The position numbers and the translations under genes are program-made. Positions 14,305 through 23,731 of a stretch of 40,778 nt of DNA are shown here, in pieces (position 1 is the first letter of the stretch; each line of letters opens with the position of its first letter). The stretch covers positions 1 through 40,778 of the IMG/VR virus record IMGVR_UViG_3300022924_000011, one strand, 5' to 3'. Source of the stretch: a virus. The notes below the pieces were generated by a model, which ran no database searches, was not told the DNA's origin, and was given only the letters and a program-made list of their open reading frames with translations.

Positions 14305-17131
14305 TTTCCATTACTTGCCTGTTATCCGTCAAATCGACAATTCCCTTGCTTGCGCCTTGTGCCGTTCCCAATAGCGTAGCTTGGTAAACTGCATCTGCCA
14401 TAATCTGTGCGGTCTGCTGTGAACTTGCATTACTACCTATTTGGTCTTGTATTATTGATGATGTTGAGCCATTAACTCCAACGCCACCCCCAATTTGATT
14501 TATAGCTCCTAATAATTCAGGAAACATCTGCGTAGCTCTTGCAGTTATCACGCTTTCCCCTGCTGATAGGTTTGCCGTTATGCTGTCAGACGTTCCGCTA
14601 CCTATGCCCGGCACTCCGATAACTCCCGAAGCATAACCCGGATTAGCCGGTGCGCCACCTTCAACTTTTGCAGATTTTGTAGATACAATCTTCTTAACGT
14701 TTGCCAAACCTGCCACCACTGCCGCTCCGGCTGCAACAGCTCCCAATGCAGGGCCGACAACAGGTATTCCTGCCAAAGATGAATAGGCAGATGTTGCTGC
14801 CTTGTATGTATCAATAGTAGCCTGTGCAACCGCCGCCGCTTTCCCCGCAGCGCTTTCTTTTCCAAGTATAGATGCCAAGCTCCCAAATGTACTCGAAGCC
14901 AATGACAGCTTATTATTCTGAACTGCTTTTTCAATATCTTGACGTTTCTTGGCTTCTGCTTGTTCGAAAAGAGTCATATCAGCACCGTTTTTTATTGCTT
15001 CCTCTTTTCTTAAAGCGTATTCTTTTTGATTTCGCTCCAACTGTAAAGCTAAATCATAATCAAATCTTTCTTGATTTACTATATCTTGATTTACAAGATC
15101 AGCCGCTTCTTTGTCTTTTTTTGCTTGCTTTCTTTCAGCTTCAGCTTCATCAAGTGACTTCCTGTTTTCATCGTCAATCTGTCTTAAAGCTAAATTATAT
15201 TCCTGCCTTGAAATGAGTCCTAAAATATATCTTTCGTCAATTGATGCCTTTTCAGCTTCTGCAATACGGTTTAATCTTTCAACTTCCTGATTATATAATT
15301 CTTCAGAGAAAAACTTGTTTTCATCAAGCTTTCTTTGATTATTTATCTTGAATAATTCTAATTCTATATTAGCATTTTCAATAGTCTGGTCTAATTGGTT
15401 TTTAGCAAACTCGTTATTTGCTTCCAATACTGCCAATTGGTATTCCCTTAAAGTAGTTTTCTTTGCATCATATTCAGCTTTGGCAATGGCAATTGAACGC
15501 TTTCTAACTTCTTCATCAAATACCAATTGCTGTTCCATAGCACGCTTCTCGTCGCCCATACTCGCAATGTAATAAGCAAGTTCTGTCTGCATAGCCTTAA
15601 TGGCTTTATCGGAACGCTCTTTGGCTTTTGCAATAGCTTCATCCTGCCTTGCTTTTTCTTTATCCGCAGCTTCTTTTCTCAATGAGTTATCATTTGCTAA
15701 TTTTTCAGAACGCTGTCCTTCAATACGTTCTTCAATATCCGCAACTTGCGTAAGAGCTTCGATATAATCGGCTTGTATAGTTACGTCTAATTTAGATGCC
15801 TTTGCTCTTAATTCTGCAACTCTAACGGCTTGGTTTGCTATAGCCAATTCTTTGCGTGCCTGTTCGTCTAATAAGTTACCTAAAAGCCTATTGCTGTCTA
15901 TTCTATCTGCGGTGCTTTTGCTTTCATCATCACGCAACTGTCTTAACTGCTCGGCTGTCTTTTGATATTGTAACTGCGTAAGCCTTGATTTGTTCTGCGC
16001 TATTTCCAACTCCCTTTCGGCTTTTGCTAATTCATACGCAGCCTGTGTCGATGCTTTTGTTTCAGCAATAAGTTCACGTGTATCTTCTGCCGCATCGCCA
16101 AACCCGAAAAACTCCTGCGCATCTGCGAAAGCCTGCGCGGCAACTTCTACTCCATTTGCCAATAATTCAAAAGCTCCTACCAACACATCAATAATATAAG
16201 TTCCTAAAGGCTCGAGTACTTTCAATACTGCATTAAATACAGATGATAGTCCATTGAATACAGAAGTAATCTTATCTGCCGATGCTTTGTTTTTATCCAT
16301 TGCATTTTTAACCAAAAGGAATACAGCAACAACGGCCGCCAAAACTGCTCCGATAGGCGTAAGCAAAAATGCCAATGTAGCTTTTGTAAGTCCAACGGTT
16401 GCAGTTGTAACTGTCTTTAAAGACGTGCCTAATAAAGCACCTGCACCTCCTGCTTCCGATGCTCTTGATGCAAAACCTGATAATCCACCGTTAAATATAT
16501 TAAGCTCGCTGAACGCCCCTTTTATATCTTCCTTGTAATTACCAATATTTATCTTTTGCTGTTCGTAAGCCGAAGCGTTTTGTTTTATGTAATCGTTGTT
16601 TTGGTTTAGCTTGTCATTAAGCTCTGTAATTAATTGTGCTTCTTCTGCTATTGCAGGATTCAATTGATTTCTTACCCTTAATATTTCCGCATTGCTTGCT
16701 CTTGCGTCGTTTATATTGTTTATTTGTTTTGATAAGGCAACGTTTGCCGAATTGGTAAGCGTGGTAAATTTAGCTTCAGAATCCGTATATGCTTTTAACT
16801 GCGTATTGGTAGCCGTAATCTCCTGCCTTACACGGCTCATATTAGTAGCTACGTTTTGAGAGTTTTTATAATTCTGCAACTGCGCTTTATTCAAGTCCTC
16901 GATTGCTTTTGCGTTATCTTCAAAGGCTTCGGTATTTTCCTCTCCTGCATCGGCAAGTCTCAATTGCTCTTTAACCAAGTCATTGATCACTTTTTGAGAT
17001 TCTTTAGAAACAGTATTGTAAAGCTCCTGTTCTTTTTTTAGCTCAAACATTCTATTCTGCAGACGGTCAAGGCTTGATTCCAATCTTGCAGTATCTAATT
17101 CAAAAGTACCTATGTTTATATTTTCTGCCAT
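14291..17131 (-). CDS. Tail tape-measure protein
   Basis: 946 aa, the longest gene. The N-terminal 200 residues and the middle (about 330-700) are long charged coiled coils. Residues about 232-275 are hydrophobic (ATLAFLLTPIGAVLAAVVAV), with a second hydrophobic patch near the C-terminus (GIPVVGPALGAVAAGAAVVA). The end has the typical SAGESVITARATQMFPELLG motif of phage tape measures. It sets tail length (about 140 nm by the usual 0.15 nm per residue) and its hydrophobic parts help DNA cross the inner membrane. Having a tape measure means a long tail. No contractile sheath gene was recognised, so a siphovirus is favoured. Confidence 0.9.
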   Translation of the reverse strand: MAENINIGTFELDTARLESSLDRLQNRMFELKKEQELYNTVSKESQKVINDLVKEQLRLADAGEENTEAFEDNAKAIEDLNKAQLQNYKNSQNVATNMSRVRQEITATNTQLKAYTDSEAKFTTLTNSANVALSKQINNINDARASNAEILRVRNQLNPAIAEEAQLITELNDKLNQNNDYIKQNASAYEQQKINIGNYKEDIKGAFSELNIFNGGLSGFASRASEAGGAGALLGTSLKTVTTATVGLTKATLAFLLTPIGAVLAAVVAVFLLVKNAMDKNKASADKITSVFNGLSSVFNAVLKVLEPLGTYIIDVLVGAFELLANGVEVAAQAFADAQEFFGFGDAAEDTRELIAETKASTQAAYELAKAERELEIAQNKSRLTQLQYQKTAEQLRQLRDDESKSTADRIDSNRLLGNLLDEQARKELAIANQAVRVAELRAKASKLDVTIQADYIEALTQVADIEERIEGQRSEKLANDNSLRKEAADKEKARQDEAIAKAKERSDKAIKAMQTELAYYIASMGDEKRAMEQQLVFDEEVRKRSIAIAKAEYDAKKTTLREYQLAVLEANNEFAKNQLDQTIENANIELELFKINNQRKLDENKFFSEELYNQEVERLNRIAEAEKASIDERYILGLISRQEYNLALRQIDDENRKSLDEAEAERKQAKKDKEAADLVNQDIVNQERFDYDLALQLERNQKEYALRKEEAIKNGADMTLFEQAEAKKRQDIEKAVQNNKLSLASSTFGSLASILGKESAAGKAAAVAQATIDTYKAATSAYSSLAGIPVVGPALGAVAAGAAVVAGLANVKKIVSTKSAKVEGGAPANPGYASGVIGVPGIGSGTSDSITANLSAGESVITARATQMFPELLGAINQIGGGVGVNGSTSSIIQDQIGSNASSQQTAQIMADAVYQATLLGTAQGASKGIVDLTDNRQVMENAKF

Positions 17132-17134
17132 TGC

Positions 17135-19318
17135 TTAAAATGTTATTGTTGAAATATTTGAATACGTATCTTCAAAAACCAATCTTATTTTATAAGTTCC
17201 TGAATTTACAGGAAGCGTAAATGTCTGCGGAGATTGTGAAGGCATATTTTGAGAAACCCAAAACGTATTATTCCTGTTATATTGGAAGCTTAAGAAATTA
17301 GTTTCAAAACCGAAGTACGTGAAGTTTATAACGCCTATTCCTAATGATGTTATTGTTATTCCCCTTTGTCTGTATGGAATTACTGCCACGCATTCCGCTT
17401 TGGACAACTCTCCTTCCTGGAATGAAACCTTATTTATCATATAATACCTGCCCTCCTGTATAAAATAATACATTTTCGTAAGGTCAAGGGTCAAGAAATC
17501 TTTCAATCCTAACTTAAGATCAATATCGTGCGCCCTGAATTGGTTAAATATGTTTTCATACTGTCCGTATCTTAACGGAATAAGTTCGCTAAACAATGTT
17601 TTAGAAGTATTTGCCACCAAGATATTAGATATGTTCTGCTGTGTGTCTGATACCTCTCGGCTGTCGTACCTAAAATTACCTGCTAACTGATCGAACCTTA
17701 TAAAAAAGTACCTGTTATCAAGTGCCTTGTATTCAATTGAAATACTTCCATTCTCATTTTCTTTCGGTGATTTAGTCCACATCGTAAAAACAGGCACTTG
17801 TATTTCAGTATTTCCGTCCCTTGTGGTTATGGTAGATGTAAATGTTTCAGGTGCGTATAATTGAGACTGCGCTAATATCTTTTCAGCATCTATATTTTTA
17901 TTTCCTACCCTTAAAACTCCATTGCTGCCGTCTGCACCTTCCGAGTTATACTTCATATTGAAAGTGTTCCTTTGTGCGTAGCTGTTCTTAACGTATTTTT
18001 CAGAACCCCTCTCGACAAACTTATCGCTCCAATCAATTGCATTGGATTTATTTAATCTTTGCTCGATAGGTATAAACTCTATAATATTGTTATCGTTTAT
18101 TATTGGCGTTGTTCCTGTTCTCCAAATTATCTCTTTAAGAAAGTCCGTAATCTTAAAAGACTTCATCGCATTGGATAAAGATATATTACCCTGATTAATC
18201 CTGTCTATATCTAAAACAGTTGAATTAACGTGAAACTCCCTTAACCTTATTGAACCTATACTATTTCCACCGTATTCAAATTCTGTTACAAAACATCTTA
18301 CTGTTATTTCAGATCCAGCATTTACGAATAAAGTCAGGTTTCTTTCGATTATTTCGTTAGGGTTAGATTGAAACTGAAGTACGGGAATGTTGTCTATTTC
18401 AATGCTTACCGTAAATGGAAGGTAATTTGTAATACCCAAATATATTCCCTTGTACAACGCATATCCTTTTATCTTAATATTGAATTTATAAACAGAAGAA
18501 ACAGGTATAAGGTATCTGTTATTATATACAGTACCCTCATTTATTACCGATGCTGATTCCCAATCCCCCCAAGAAACAGGGATTCTGTAAACTGAATCCT
18601 GAAACAAATAAGGAGCTACATAATTACCCTTTACTAAATTAGCAGACTGAACCGCTTCAGTAATTACGGTTTCAGGCGGTTTAGGATAGGTTATAAAAAG
18701 TCCTTCTATAAAATTATTTATTCCTGTAAAATTAGCTTGAAACCCGAATGTTGAAAATATAAGTTCCAATATCTTCACTACCGAAAAAGACGGAACTAGG
18801 TAGTCTATATTAATGCTTGAATTATTTATAAAGAAACCTGTATTCATCATCGTATTGCCTCCGTAATCAGCTACTATATATTTATAATAATCATTGGTAA
18901 TACTGTTTACGACTGTCTGTACGTTCTTTTCGTGATTGAAATTAGCAAGGTCTAAATCAGCGCCAATGGTTTTATTTTCAAGCGACTTGAATAATTCTAT
19001 TATTCCGTTTATAACTGATACTTTATAATTTTCGTTTGTTTCAGATATGTTTAGCAGTCCTTCACGAACCAAATCGAAACCCTGGTTCTTTAGGGTTGCA
19101 TTTGTTTTTACATATGGAATTTCAGAAGTATCTCCAACAATACCCAACCCTTTTAAAGTTCTAGTATTGTTTGGCGTTTTTGGAATAGTAAAGGCATTGG
19201 TAAAAGACGAAGACACCGAAGCAATATCAAATATATCTGAAATCTGCTTGGTGTACTTTATGTTGTTTGCTTTGCTTTCAAGGTCAATAGGATTGCCTTC
19301 TATATTTAATTCGACCAT
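17135..19318 (-). CDS. Large baseplate / tail-hub protein (Tal-like candidate)
   Basis: 727 aa. The N-terminus (DIASVSSSFTNAFTIPKTPN) resembles the start of large tail proteins common in Bacteroidota phages. The rest is beta-rich, with KSFKITDFLKEIIWRTGTTP (about 385-405), the pattern of baseplate hub domains that load onto the tail tip. The C-terminal 70 residues look like an Ig-like domain. It lies directly upstream of the tape measure in the transcript and overlaps the 282-aa gene by 13 bases. The assignment as hub is from size and context. Confidence 0.65.
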   Translation of the reverse strand: MVELNIEGNPIDLESKANNIKYTKQISDIFDIASVSSSFTNAFTIPKTPNNTRTLKGLGIVGDTSEIPYVKTNATLKNQGFDLVREGLLNISETNENYKVSVINGIIELFKSLENKTIGADLDLANFNHEKNVQTVVNSITNDYYKYIVADYGGNTMMNTGFFINNSSINIDYLVPSFSVVKILELIFSTFGFQANFTGINNFIEGLFITYPKPPETVITEAVQSANLVKGNYVAPYLFQDSVYRIPVSWGDWESASVINEGTVYNNRYLIPVSSVYKFNIKIKGYALYKGIYLGITNYLPFTVSIEIDNIPVLQFQSNPNEIIERNLTLFVNAGSEITVRCFVTEFEYGGNSIGSIRLREFHVNSTVLDIDRINQGNISLSNAMKSFKITDFLKEIIWRTGTTPIINDNNIIEFIPIEQRLNKSNAIDWSDKFVERGSEKYVKNSYAQRNTFNMKYNSEGADGSNGVLRVGNKNIDAEKILAQSQLYAPETFTSTITTRDGNTEIQVPVFTMWTKSPKENENGSISIEYKALDNRYFFIRFDQLAGNFRYDSREVSDTQQNISNILVANTSKTLFSELIPLRYGQYENIFNQFRAHDIDLKLGLKDFLTLDLTKMYYFIQEGRYYMINKVSFQEGELSKAECVAVIPYRQRGITITSLGIGVINFTYFGFETNFLSFQYNRNNTFWVSQNMPSQSPQTFTLPVNSGTYKIRLVFEDTYSNISTITF

Positions 19319-20154
19319 AATAGGCTTGGATTAAATCGTGTGTCATAATCAAATTTAAACGTAACTGAATAAGCACGCTTAACTCGATCTTCTTCAATAC
19401 TGTTTTTAATATTTCTTATGCGGTTAAATAGTCCGTTTTCATAAATATAAACCTCTCCGCTTACTGCCAAGTCTTTAGCCAGAGAAACATATTCTTTTGG
19501 AAATTTAGAATAAGCTTTAAACTGTGTTTGAGATTCGTTTCCTAAATCATCAACATTGTTTAAGCTGTTAATAAAACCTCCCAAATTGCTTCCTGATTCC
19601 GTATTTGAAAAGCTTTCAAAATACCAATACGAATAACCGCCCAATTGATTTAAGAACTTTATATAAGCTCCGTTGCATCCTTTAGCTATTCGGTAATCTA
19701 AAAGGCTTGGCGTTATATCTGTTTCGTTTATTTGGCTTATCTGAAATTCTCCATTTATAAAATCAAATGTTATAGGGTAGCCTTGAAAAACAGGATATTT
19801 ATTTGCCGGATTTAAAAATGTATTTGATGTTGCTTTTTGATTCGTGTATATCGTTCTTAAGCCACCACGTATAAAAGTCTTTTGTAAGCTGATAGAAGCG
19901 TTGTTAGAAGATAATATTCTTGTAATCTTGAATACGTTTGTATTTGATTCGGTAAACATTGATTTTAATATAGGAGATATATTTATCCTTGCCGTTCCAT
20001 TTGGAGAAGCGTAGACCTTATTTACGAAAGGCGTAATGCTTGGATCGGTTACATTCTCAATCCTAACAGTAAAATAAACGTTTCCGGCATAGCTTGGAAA
20101 TGCTACCCATATTTCGTTGTTTATGTAATATCCGTTGCTTTCTAATCCTGTCAT
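19306..20154 (-). CDS. Tail protein, distal-tail candidate
   Basis: 282 aa, beta-rich. It starts MTGLESNGYYINNEIWVAFP and ends with YSVTFKFDYDTRFNPSLLW. Proteins of this size next to the large hub protein often act as distal tail (Dit-like) or baseplate wedge proteins. It shares one base with the 153-aa gene upstream. No specific domain is certain. Confidence 0.6.
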   Translation of the reverse strand: MTGLESNGYYINNEIWVAFPSYAGNVYFTVRIENVTDPSITPFVNKVYASPNGTARINISPILKSMFTESNTNVFKITRILSSNNASISLQKTFIRGGLRTIYTNQKATSNTFLNPANKYPVFQGYPITFDFINGEFQISQINETDITPSLLDYRIAKGCNGAYIKFLNQLGGYSYWYFESFSNTESGSNLGGFINSLNNVDDLGNESQTQFKAYSKFPKEYVSLAKDLAVSGEVYIYENGLFNRIRNIKNSIEEDRVKRAYSVTFKFDYDTRFNPSLLWSN

Positions 20155-20615
20155 TATGCAAATGTATTTTGAATGTTCCTTTTTATTGTAGCCGTTACCT
20201 GTCCTGCTATCTCAACTGAAAAAGCTCCGTAAACATAATTTAAAACTTCCGTACTTTCTAATATTTCTAAAAGGTCTGTGCCATCAGGGTAATAATCCGT
20301 CCCTTCTTTTTCAATCTTCTTGGCAACTGCAAAAGCAACGCTTAATCCTTCCTTTCCGTATATTCCTAACTTATTGCCAACCCAATTAACTAATGGTGTA
20401 ATCGGAGGTCTTGAACCTCCTGCACGCCCGTTGACTAAATAATAAGTATAATCACGCCCCCATATCTCCCCATTGCCGTTATTCGCTCTTGCTTCAAGGC
20501 TTGAAAGCCATTCGCCAGATGCGTTCATTCCTAATTCAATAAACTTCGGTTTAAGGTAGTTGTCAATAACTCCCTGCATTACTTCAATTATCTTTTCATT
20601 AGGAATTATTATCAT
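20154..20615 (-). CDS. Neck / tail-completion protein, HK97 gp10-like candidate
   Basis: 153 aa, with N-terminal helix and a central GRDYTYYLVNGRAGGSRPPI segment followed by PLVNWVGNKLGI and a C-terminal helix. This arrangement resembles HK97 gp10-type head-tail joining proteins in Bacteroidota phages. It overlaps both neighbours by 1-4 bases. Confidence 0.6.
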   Translation of the reverse strand: MIIIPNEKIIEVMQGVIDNYLKPKFIELGMNASGEWLSSLEARANNGNGEIWGRDYTYYLVNGRAGGSRPPITPLVNWVGNKLGIYGKEGLSVAFAVAKKIEKEGTDYYPDGTDLLEILESTEVLNYVYGAFSVEIAGQVTATIKRNIQNTFA

Positions 20616-21106
20616 CTTCTTAAAGTAAACGTATAATTAACCCTCCAACCTGAATAATTATTATCCAAGTAATTATGAACCAATTCAAAATCTGAAACTT
20701 GATTTACGATAACATCATATCCTAATATCCTGCAATAGTCTAAAATGTTATCACAGCTCAAGCAATCCAATAAAGGATTATAAATTGTATTCCATTTGCT
20801 TTCTGATACAGGGTGTTCTTTTATCTCGTTGTAATTATTAGTATCTATTTCGCTTTGAACAACTGCGTGAACCGTAACCGTCCAAGTGCATATTTTTTCA
20901 GTTACTAATTGGCTTGTAGCGTTTCTATTTTCTGTTTTTCTGAAACGGATATTCGTAAGCATAACTTGAACACAGCAAGGATCATTTAGCTTCTGTTTGT
21001 TTATTGCACTGTTAACTAATGGCGCGCCAAACTCCCAACACAAACCGCATTTGTTTTCTGTCTGCCATAAAGCTATTTGCTTACTCCAAAAGTCAACTAT
21101 ATCCAT
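20612..21106 (-). CDS. Putative tail terminator / completion protein
   Basis: 164 aa, Cys-rich (NKCGLCWEFG, DPCCVQVM, CLSCDNILDYC), with a beta-rich core and an ending GWRVNYTFTLRR. Proteins with a 'W...YTF' final strand next to gp10-like genes are often tail terminators. The start overlaps the stop of a 57-aa gene as TAATG. Confidence 0.55.
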   Translation of the reverse strand: MDIVDFWSKQIALWQTENKCGLCWEFGAPLVNSAINKQKLNDPCCVQVMLTNIRFRKTENRNATSQLVTEKICTWTVTVHAVVQSEIDTNNYNEIKEHPVSESKWNTIYNPLLDCLSCDNILDYCRILGYDVIVNQVSDFELVHNYLDNNYSGWRVNYTFTLRR

Positions 21107-21279
21107 TATTTTAAATATACTGTTTCAAATGTAGTTTGAATAGAATCATTTTCTCCAATAATAACTATAACAATATGGCTTTTTATTTCATCTTTATAAA
21201 ATTTAGCTGCATCTTTAAAATCTGCTTCATCATGGTTTGATCCCAGTCTAACAATCAATAAGTCTTTTATTTCATTCAT
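21106..21279 (-). CDS. Small hypothetical protein between two head genes
   Basis: 57 aa (MNEIKDLLIVRLGSNHDEAD...), filling the gap between the 181-aa gene and the tail terminator. Its stop overlaps the next ATG (TAATG) and it begins a few bases after the previous stop, which fits a translated gene. The body is mixed helix/strand (HIVIVIIGENDSIQTTFETV). Function unknown. Confidence 0.6.
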   Translation of the reverse strand: MNEIKDLLIVRLGSNHDEADFKDAAKFYKDEIKSHIVIVIIGENDSIQTTFETVYLK

Positions 21280-21284
21280 AATTA

Positions 21285-21830
21285 TTATTTTTTTGCTTTG
21301 TTTTTCATTATGTTGCCTAACTTTCTTTGAATATCGTTTTCAATCTTTGTCTTGTAAAGCTTATCAAAAACAATATTGTAAGGCAGTGATTCTATTTCTT
21401 TCCACTTGGTAACATCGCCACCTGATAATTGGTCAATAGTATTTATGTTTCCAAATTGGTCAAGGTCTTTAATTCCTGAAGCAATCATATCTATATCGGG
21501 ATCTCCTGAAAGATAATGCTTCTCTAATTTATTAATAGATTCCAATTCATCTTTAATCCATAATATAAAACTCAATAACTTCTTATGGTCTAAAAAATTA
21601 ACCTCGTTATCATGGTAACCTATTGCTCTGTCCCTAAAGCAACTTGCTATAAGTTTTTCAAAGTTAGCGCTTTTTATTAGATTAGGTATTGTTTCCTTGA
21701 TAAATTTATAAGTGAATAGCGTTGCGTCTTTAAAGTCATAATTATCCACTAAAGAAGTACGTTTTCCGTTTTCAATTATAAATAAGAAATCCGTTTCAGA
21801 TATTTGGCTTAATGTATGGTTAAAACTCAT
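21285..21830 (-). CDS. Hypothetical protein next to large terminase
   Basis: 181 aa, mostly helical, with a Lys-rich end (KNKAKK). It contains HKKLLSFILWIKDELESINK, HYLSGDPDIDMIASGIKDLD and LSGGDVTKWKEIESLPYNIV. The pattern is seen in Bacteroidota phages directly after the large terminase and may be a head-assembly protein. It overlaps the terminase gene by 4 bases. Confidence 0.65.
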   Translation of the reverse strand: MSFNHTLSQISETDFLFIIENGKRTSLVDNYDFKDATLFTYKFIKETIPNLIKSANFEKLIASCFRDRAIGYHDNEVNFLDHKKLLSFILWIKDELESINKLEKHYLSGDPDIDMIASGIKDLDQFGNINTIDQLSGGDVTKWKEIESLPYNIVFDKLYKTKIENDIQRKLGNIMKNKAKK

Positions 21831-23059
21831 TTTATATGATCTCTAAATGTGGATGAAGAAGATGAACGAACTTTCATTGAAGGCTTTCCTATTAAATCCC
21901 AAAGCACATAGCCTAATGGATCTAAAAGGTGGTTGTACATATCAACAGGAGTTTCGCTTTTTTTATCGTGCCATACGTAATTATTCAATTCTTTAATTAA
22001 GTTTGAACTTTCTGGATCTACTATAATTTTCCAATCCTGAAGCAATGCGATACGATCAATTATTTTAGGTTTTTCAATTCCTTTAATGTTAAGTCCTCTT
22101 TCTTTAAGTTCTGAAATCAATCTTGGTTCTGCGCTGTCTGCTACTATAAGGCTTTTATTGCCACAGTATTTTATGTTTTCAGTAAATATAGATGAAGTAT
22201 TTAATTTAGGCTTATATAAAAGCTCTTTTGCATATATCTCTTTTTTTGATTTATCAATAGAGCATTTCACCAAAGTAGTAGGATCAAGACTGAAACCGAA
22301 ATCCTGTCCATAAACAGGTGTTGATATTTCTTTAAAAATACCTATTTCCCAATTCCCAAATATAACTCCTTCTGCCCTGTCAAGCCAACCCCCTAAAATA
22401 GTATGTTGGTATTTTTTAGGATTTATATCCTTAATCCTTTCAATCTCATCAATGAAAGACTGATCAAGATTTTCTATATTGTCCTGATAAGTTGTGTGTA
22501 TATAAGTTACATTGCCCTTTATACCATTAAAGCCTTCTTGAACTCCTTCCTGTTCAAAGAATCTTTTATATATCCAATGTTCTTTAGTAGCAGGGTTTAA
22601 GATAAGTATTACTCTATTCTGTTTGCCTTTCTGCCTTATGGATAAATTTATCTTATCGAATACCGTTTCATCGGTAAGCTCTTCTGCTTCGTCTAATATC
22701 CAAGTCGTAACGCCTTGTAACGACTTTAGGTTAGCTGTTTGGTCTCCGCTTGAGGTTCTTATGCCTTTGAATATTATCTTGCTTCCAGAAGCCTTGTTTT
22801 CAATTTCTGATTTATTAACATTGAAGTATTCATTCAATTCCATTAAGTCAATCTTTTCTTGAAACTCTGGAATAATTGAAAGATGTGCAGAAGTCATTGT
22901 TTGCCTTGTGAATAATATCCTATGTCCTGTTTCAAATGAAAGTAGGTTCGTAAAAGTGTTTGCGCCAAAAGACTTTGCAGACCCCCTGCCTCCTGTTATA
23001 ATAAAAAACCTCGTTTCATTTACGAAAAGAGGTTGGTATTTTTCTTTTAGGGTTATCAT
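21827..23059 (-). CDS. terL: Terminase large subunit
   Basis: 410 aa packaging motor. Walker A GGRGSAKS (23-30), Walker B ILDEAEE (121-127) and a coupling segment ILILNPATKE (151-160) mark the ATPase. The nuclease acids are Asp253 in GQDFG, Asp308 in VADSAEP, and Asp380 in HLLDPLGYVLWD, the RNase H-like pattern of the PBSX-type (Terminase_3/6) family. It cuts and pumps DNA into the prohead with the small subunit. The start overlaps the small-subunit stop by 4 bases. Confidence 0.92.
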   Translation of the reverse strand: MITLKEKYQPLFVNETRFFIITGGRGSAKSFGANTFTNLLSFETGHRILFTRQTMTSAHLSIIPEFQEKIDLMELNEYFNVNKSEIENKASGSKIIFKGIRTSSGDQTANLKSLQGVTTWILDEAEELTDETVFDKINLSIRQKGKQNRVILILNPATKEHWIYKRFFEQEGVQEGFNGIKGNVTYIHTTYQDNIENLDQSFIDEIERIKDINPKKYQHTILGGWLDRAEGVIFGNWEIGIFKEISTPVYGQDFGFSLDPTTLVKCSIDKSKKEIYAKELLYKPKLNTSSIFTENIKYCGNKSLIVADSAEPRLISELKERGLNIKGIEKPKIIDRIALLQDWKIIVDPESSNLIKELNNYVWHDKKSETPVDMYNHLLDPLGYVLWDLIGKPSMKVRSSSSSTFRDHIK

Positions 23060-23331
23060 TTTTTAAACTGTACTACATCACTCAATTGAAAGTTATTTAT
23101 ATTTAAGTTTTGGTCAACTGTTTCTTTTGCTTTCCCAAATATATGCTCCGCTATAAATATTTGTCCTCTTTGAGAATCCAATAATGTATTTTTAACAAAC
23201 TGTATTTTAGCTTCATCATCATCTTCTACGTTGTAAAGCTGTTTCAAAGCGTGCATAAATATGGTATTAACTTTAGCTTCGTCTGCTTTAGTTTTTCTTC
23301 CTGCTCCGGGTCTTACTCCACCATTTGCCAT
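23056..23331 (-). CDS. terS: Terminase small subunit
   Basis: 91 aa. It begins MANGGVRPGAGRKTKADEAK, the classic 'GxGAGRK' start of many small terminases, followed by a helical body and the end NINNFQLSDVVQFKK. It lies directly upstream of the large subunit with a 4-base overlap. It recognises the packaging site on phage DNA. It has its own near-perfect promoter about 35 bases upstream and starts the late transcript. Confidence 0.85.
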   Translation of the reverse strand: MANGGVRPGAGRKTKADEAKVNTIFMHALKQLYNVEDDDEAKIQFVKNTLLDSQRGQIFIAEHIFGKAKETVDQNLNINNFQLSDVVQFKK

Positions 23332-23364
23332 ATTGATTTTAGTTATGAATATTCAGTTTAACCC

Positions 23365-23394
23365 CAAAACTATTAAATTAATTCGACATATCAA
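23365..23394 (-). promoter_or_regulatory. Late promoter for the terminase operon
   Basis: On the minus strand, TTG (complement of 23392-23394), 19-nt spacer, TAGTTTTG (complement of 23365-23372), matching TTG-N17-23-TAnnTTTG. It lies about 35 bases before the small terminase start. There is no gene in the 112 bases between the 95-aa gene and the terminase, which contain this promoter. Confidence 0.7.
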
Positions 23395-23442
23395 AATTTA
23401 TATTTAGGTACTCTTTTTCATAATCCCAATGTTTAATTTGTT

Positions 23443-23730
23443 TTACTGTTTAATTAGTTGCTCTGAAAATTTATATATTAGCCTTTTCGAGGTTAGATAC
23501 AAACTACCAAAATCTTCTCTTTTTCGTAGTTCTATCATCCCTTTTGGACTTCTGATTTTGTCTGCAAATCCTAAAATGTATTTTAAAGAAGTATCTTGTG
23601 ATTGATTAGGCAGTTCTCCATTGTGCATTATTCTGAAAATTTCCACACTAAACCAATTATCAAATTTATTGTCCAAAATATTATGAGATTCATTTACATT
23701 GTATTTTTTAAATAGTTGTTCTTTGTTCAT
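23443..23730 (-). CDS. Hypothetical early protein
   Basis: 95 aa, charged, with YILGFADKIRSPKGMIELRK in the middle and a helical end. Last gene of the small-early-gene region before the terminase promoter. No family recognised. Confidence 0.6.
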   Translation of the reverse strand: MNKEQLFKKYNVNESHNILDNKFDNWFSVEIFRIMHNGELPNQSQDTSLKYILGFADKIRSPKGMIELRKREDFGSLYLTSKRLIYKFSEQLIKQ

Positions 23731-23731
23731 C

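Noticed and set aside
16254-16538. Plus-strand open frame opposite the tape measure
   Set aside because: Low-complexity Ala/Thr/Val shadow of the tape-measure hydrophobic region.
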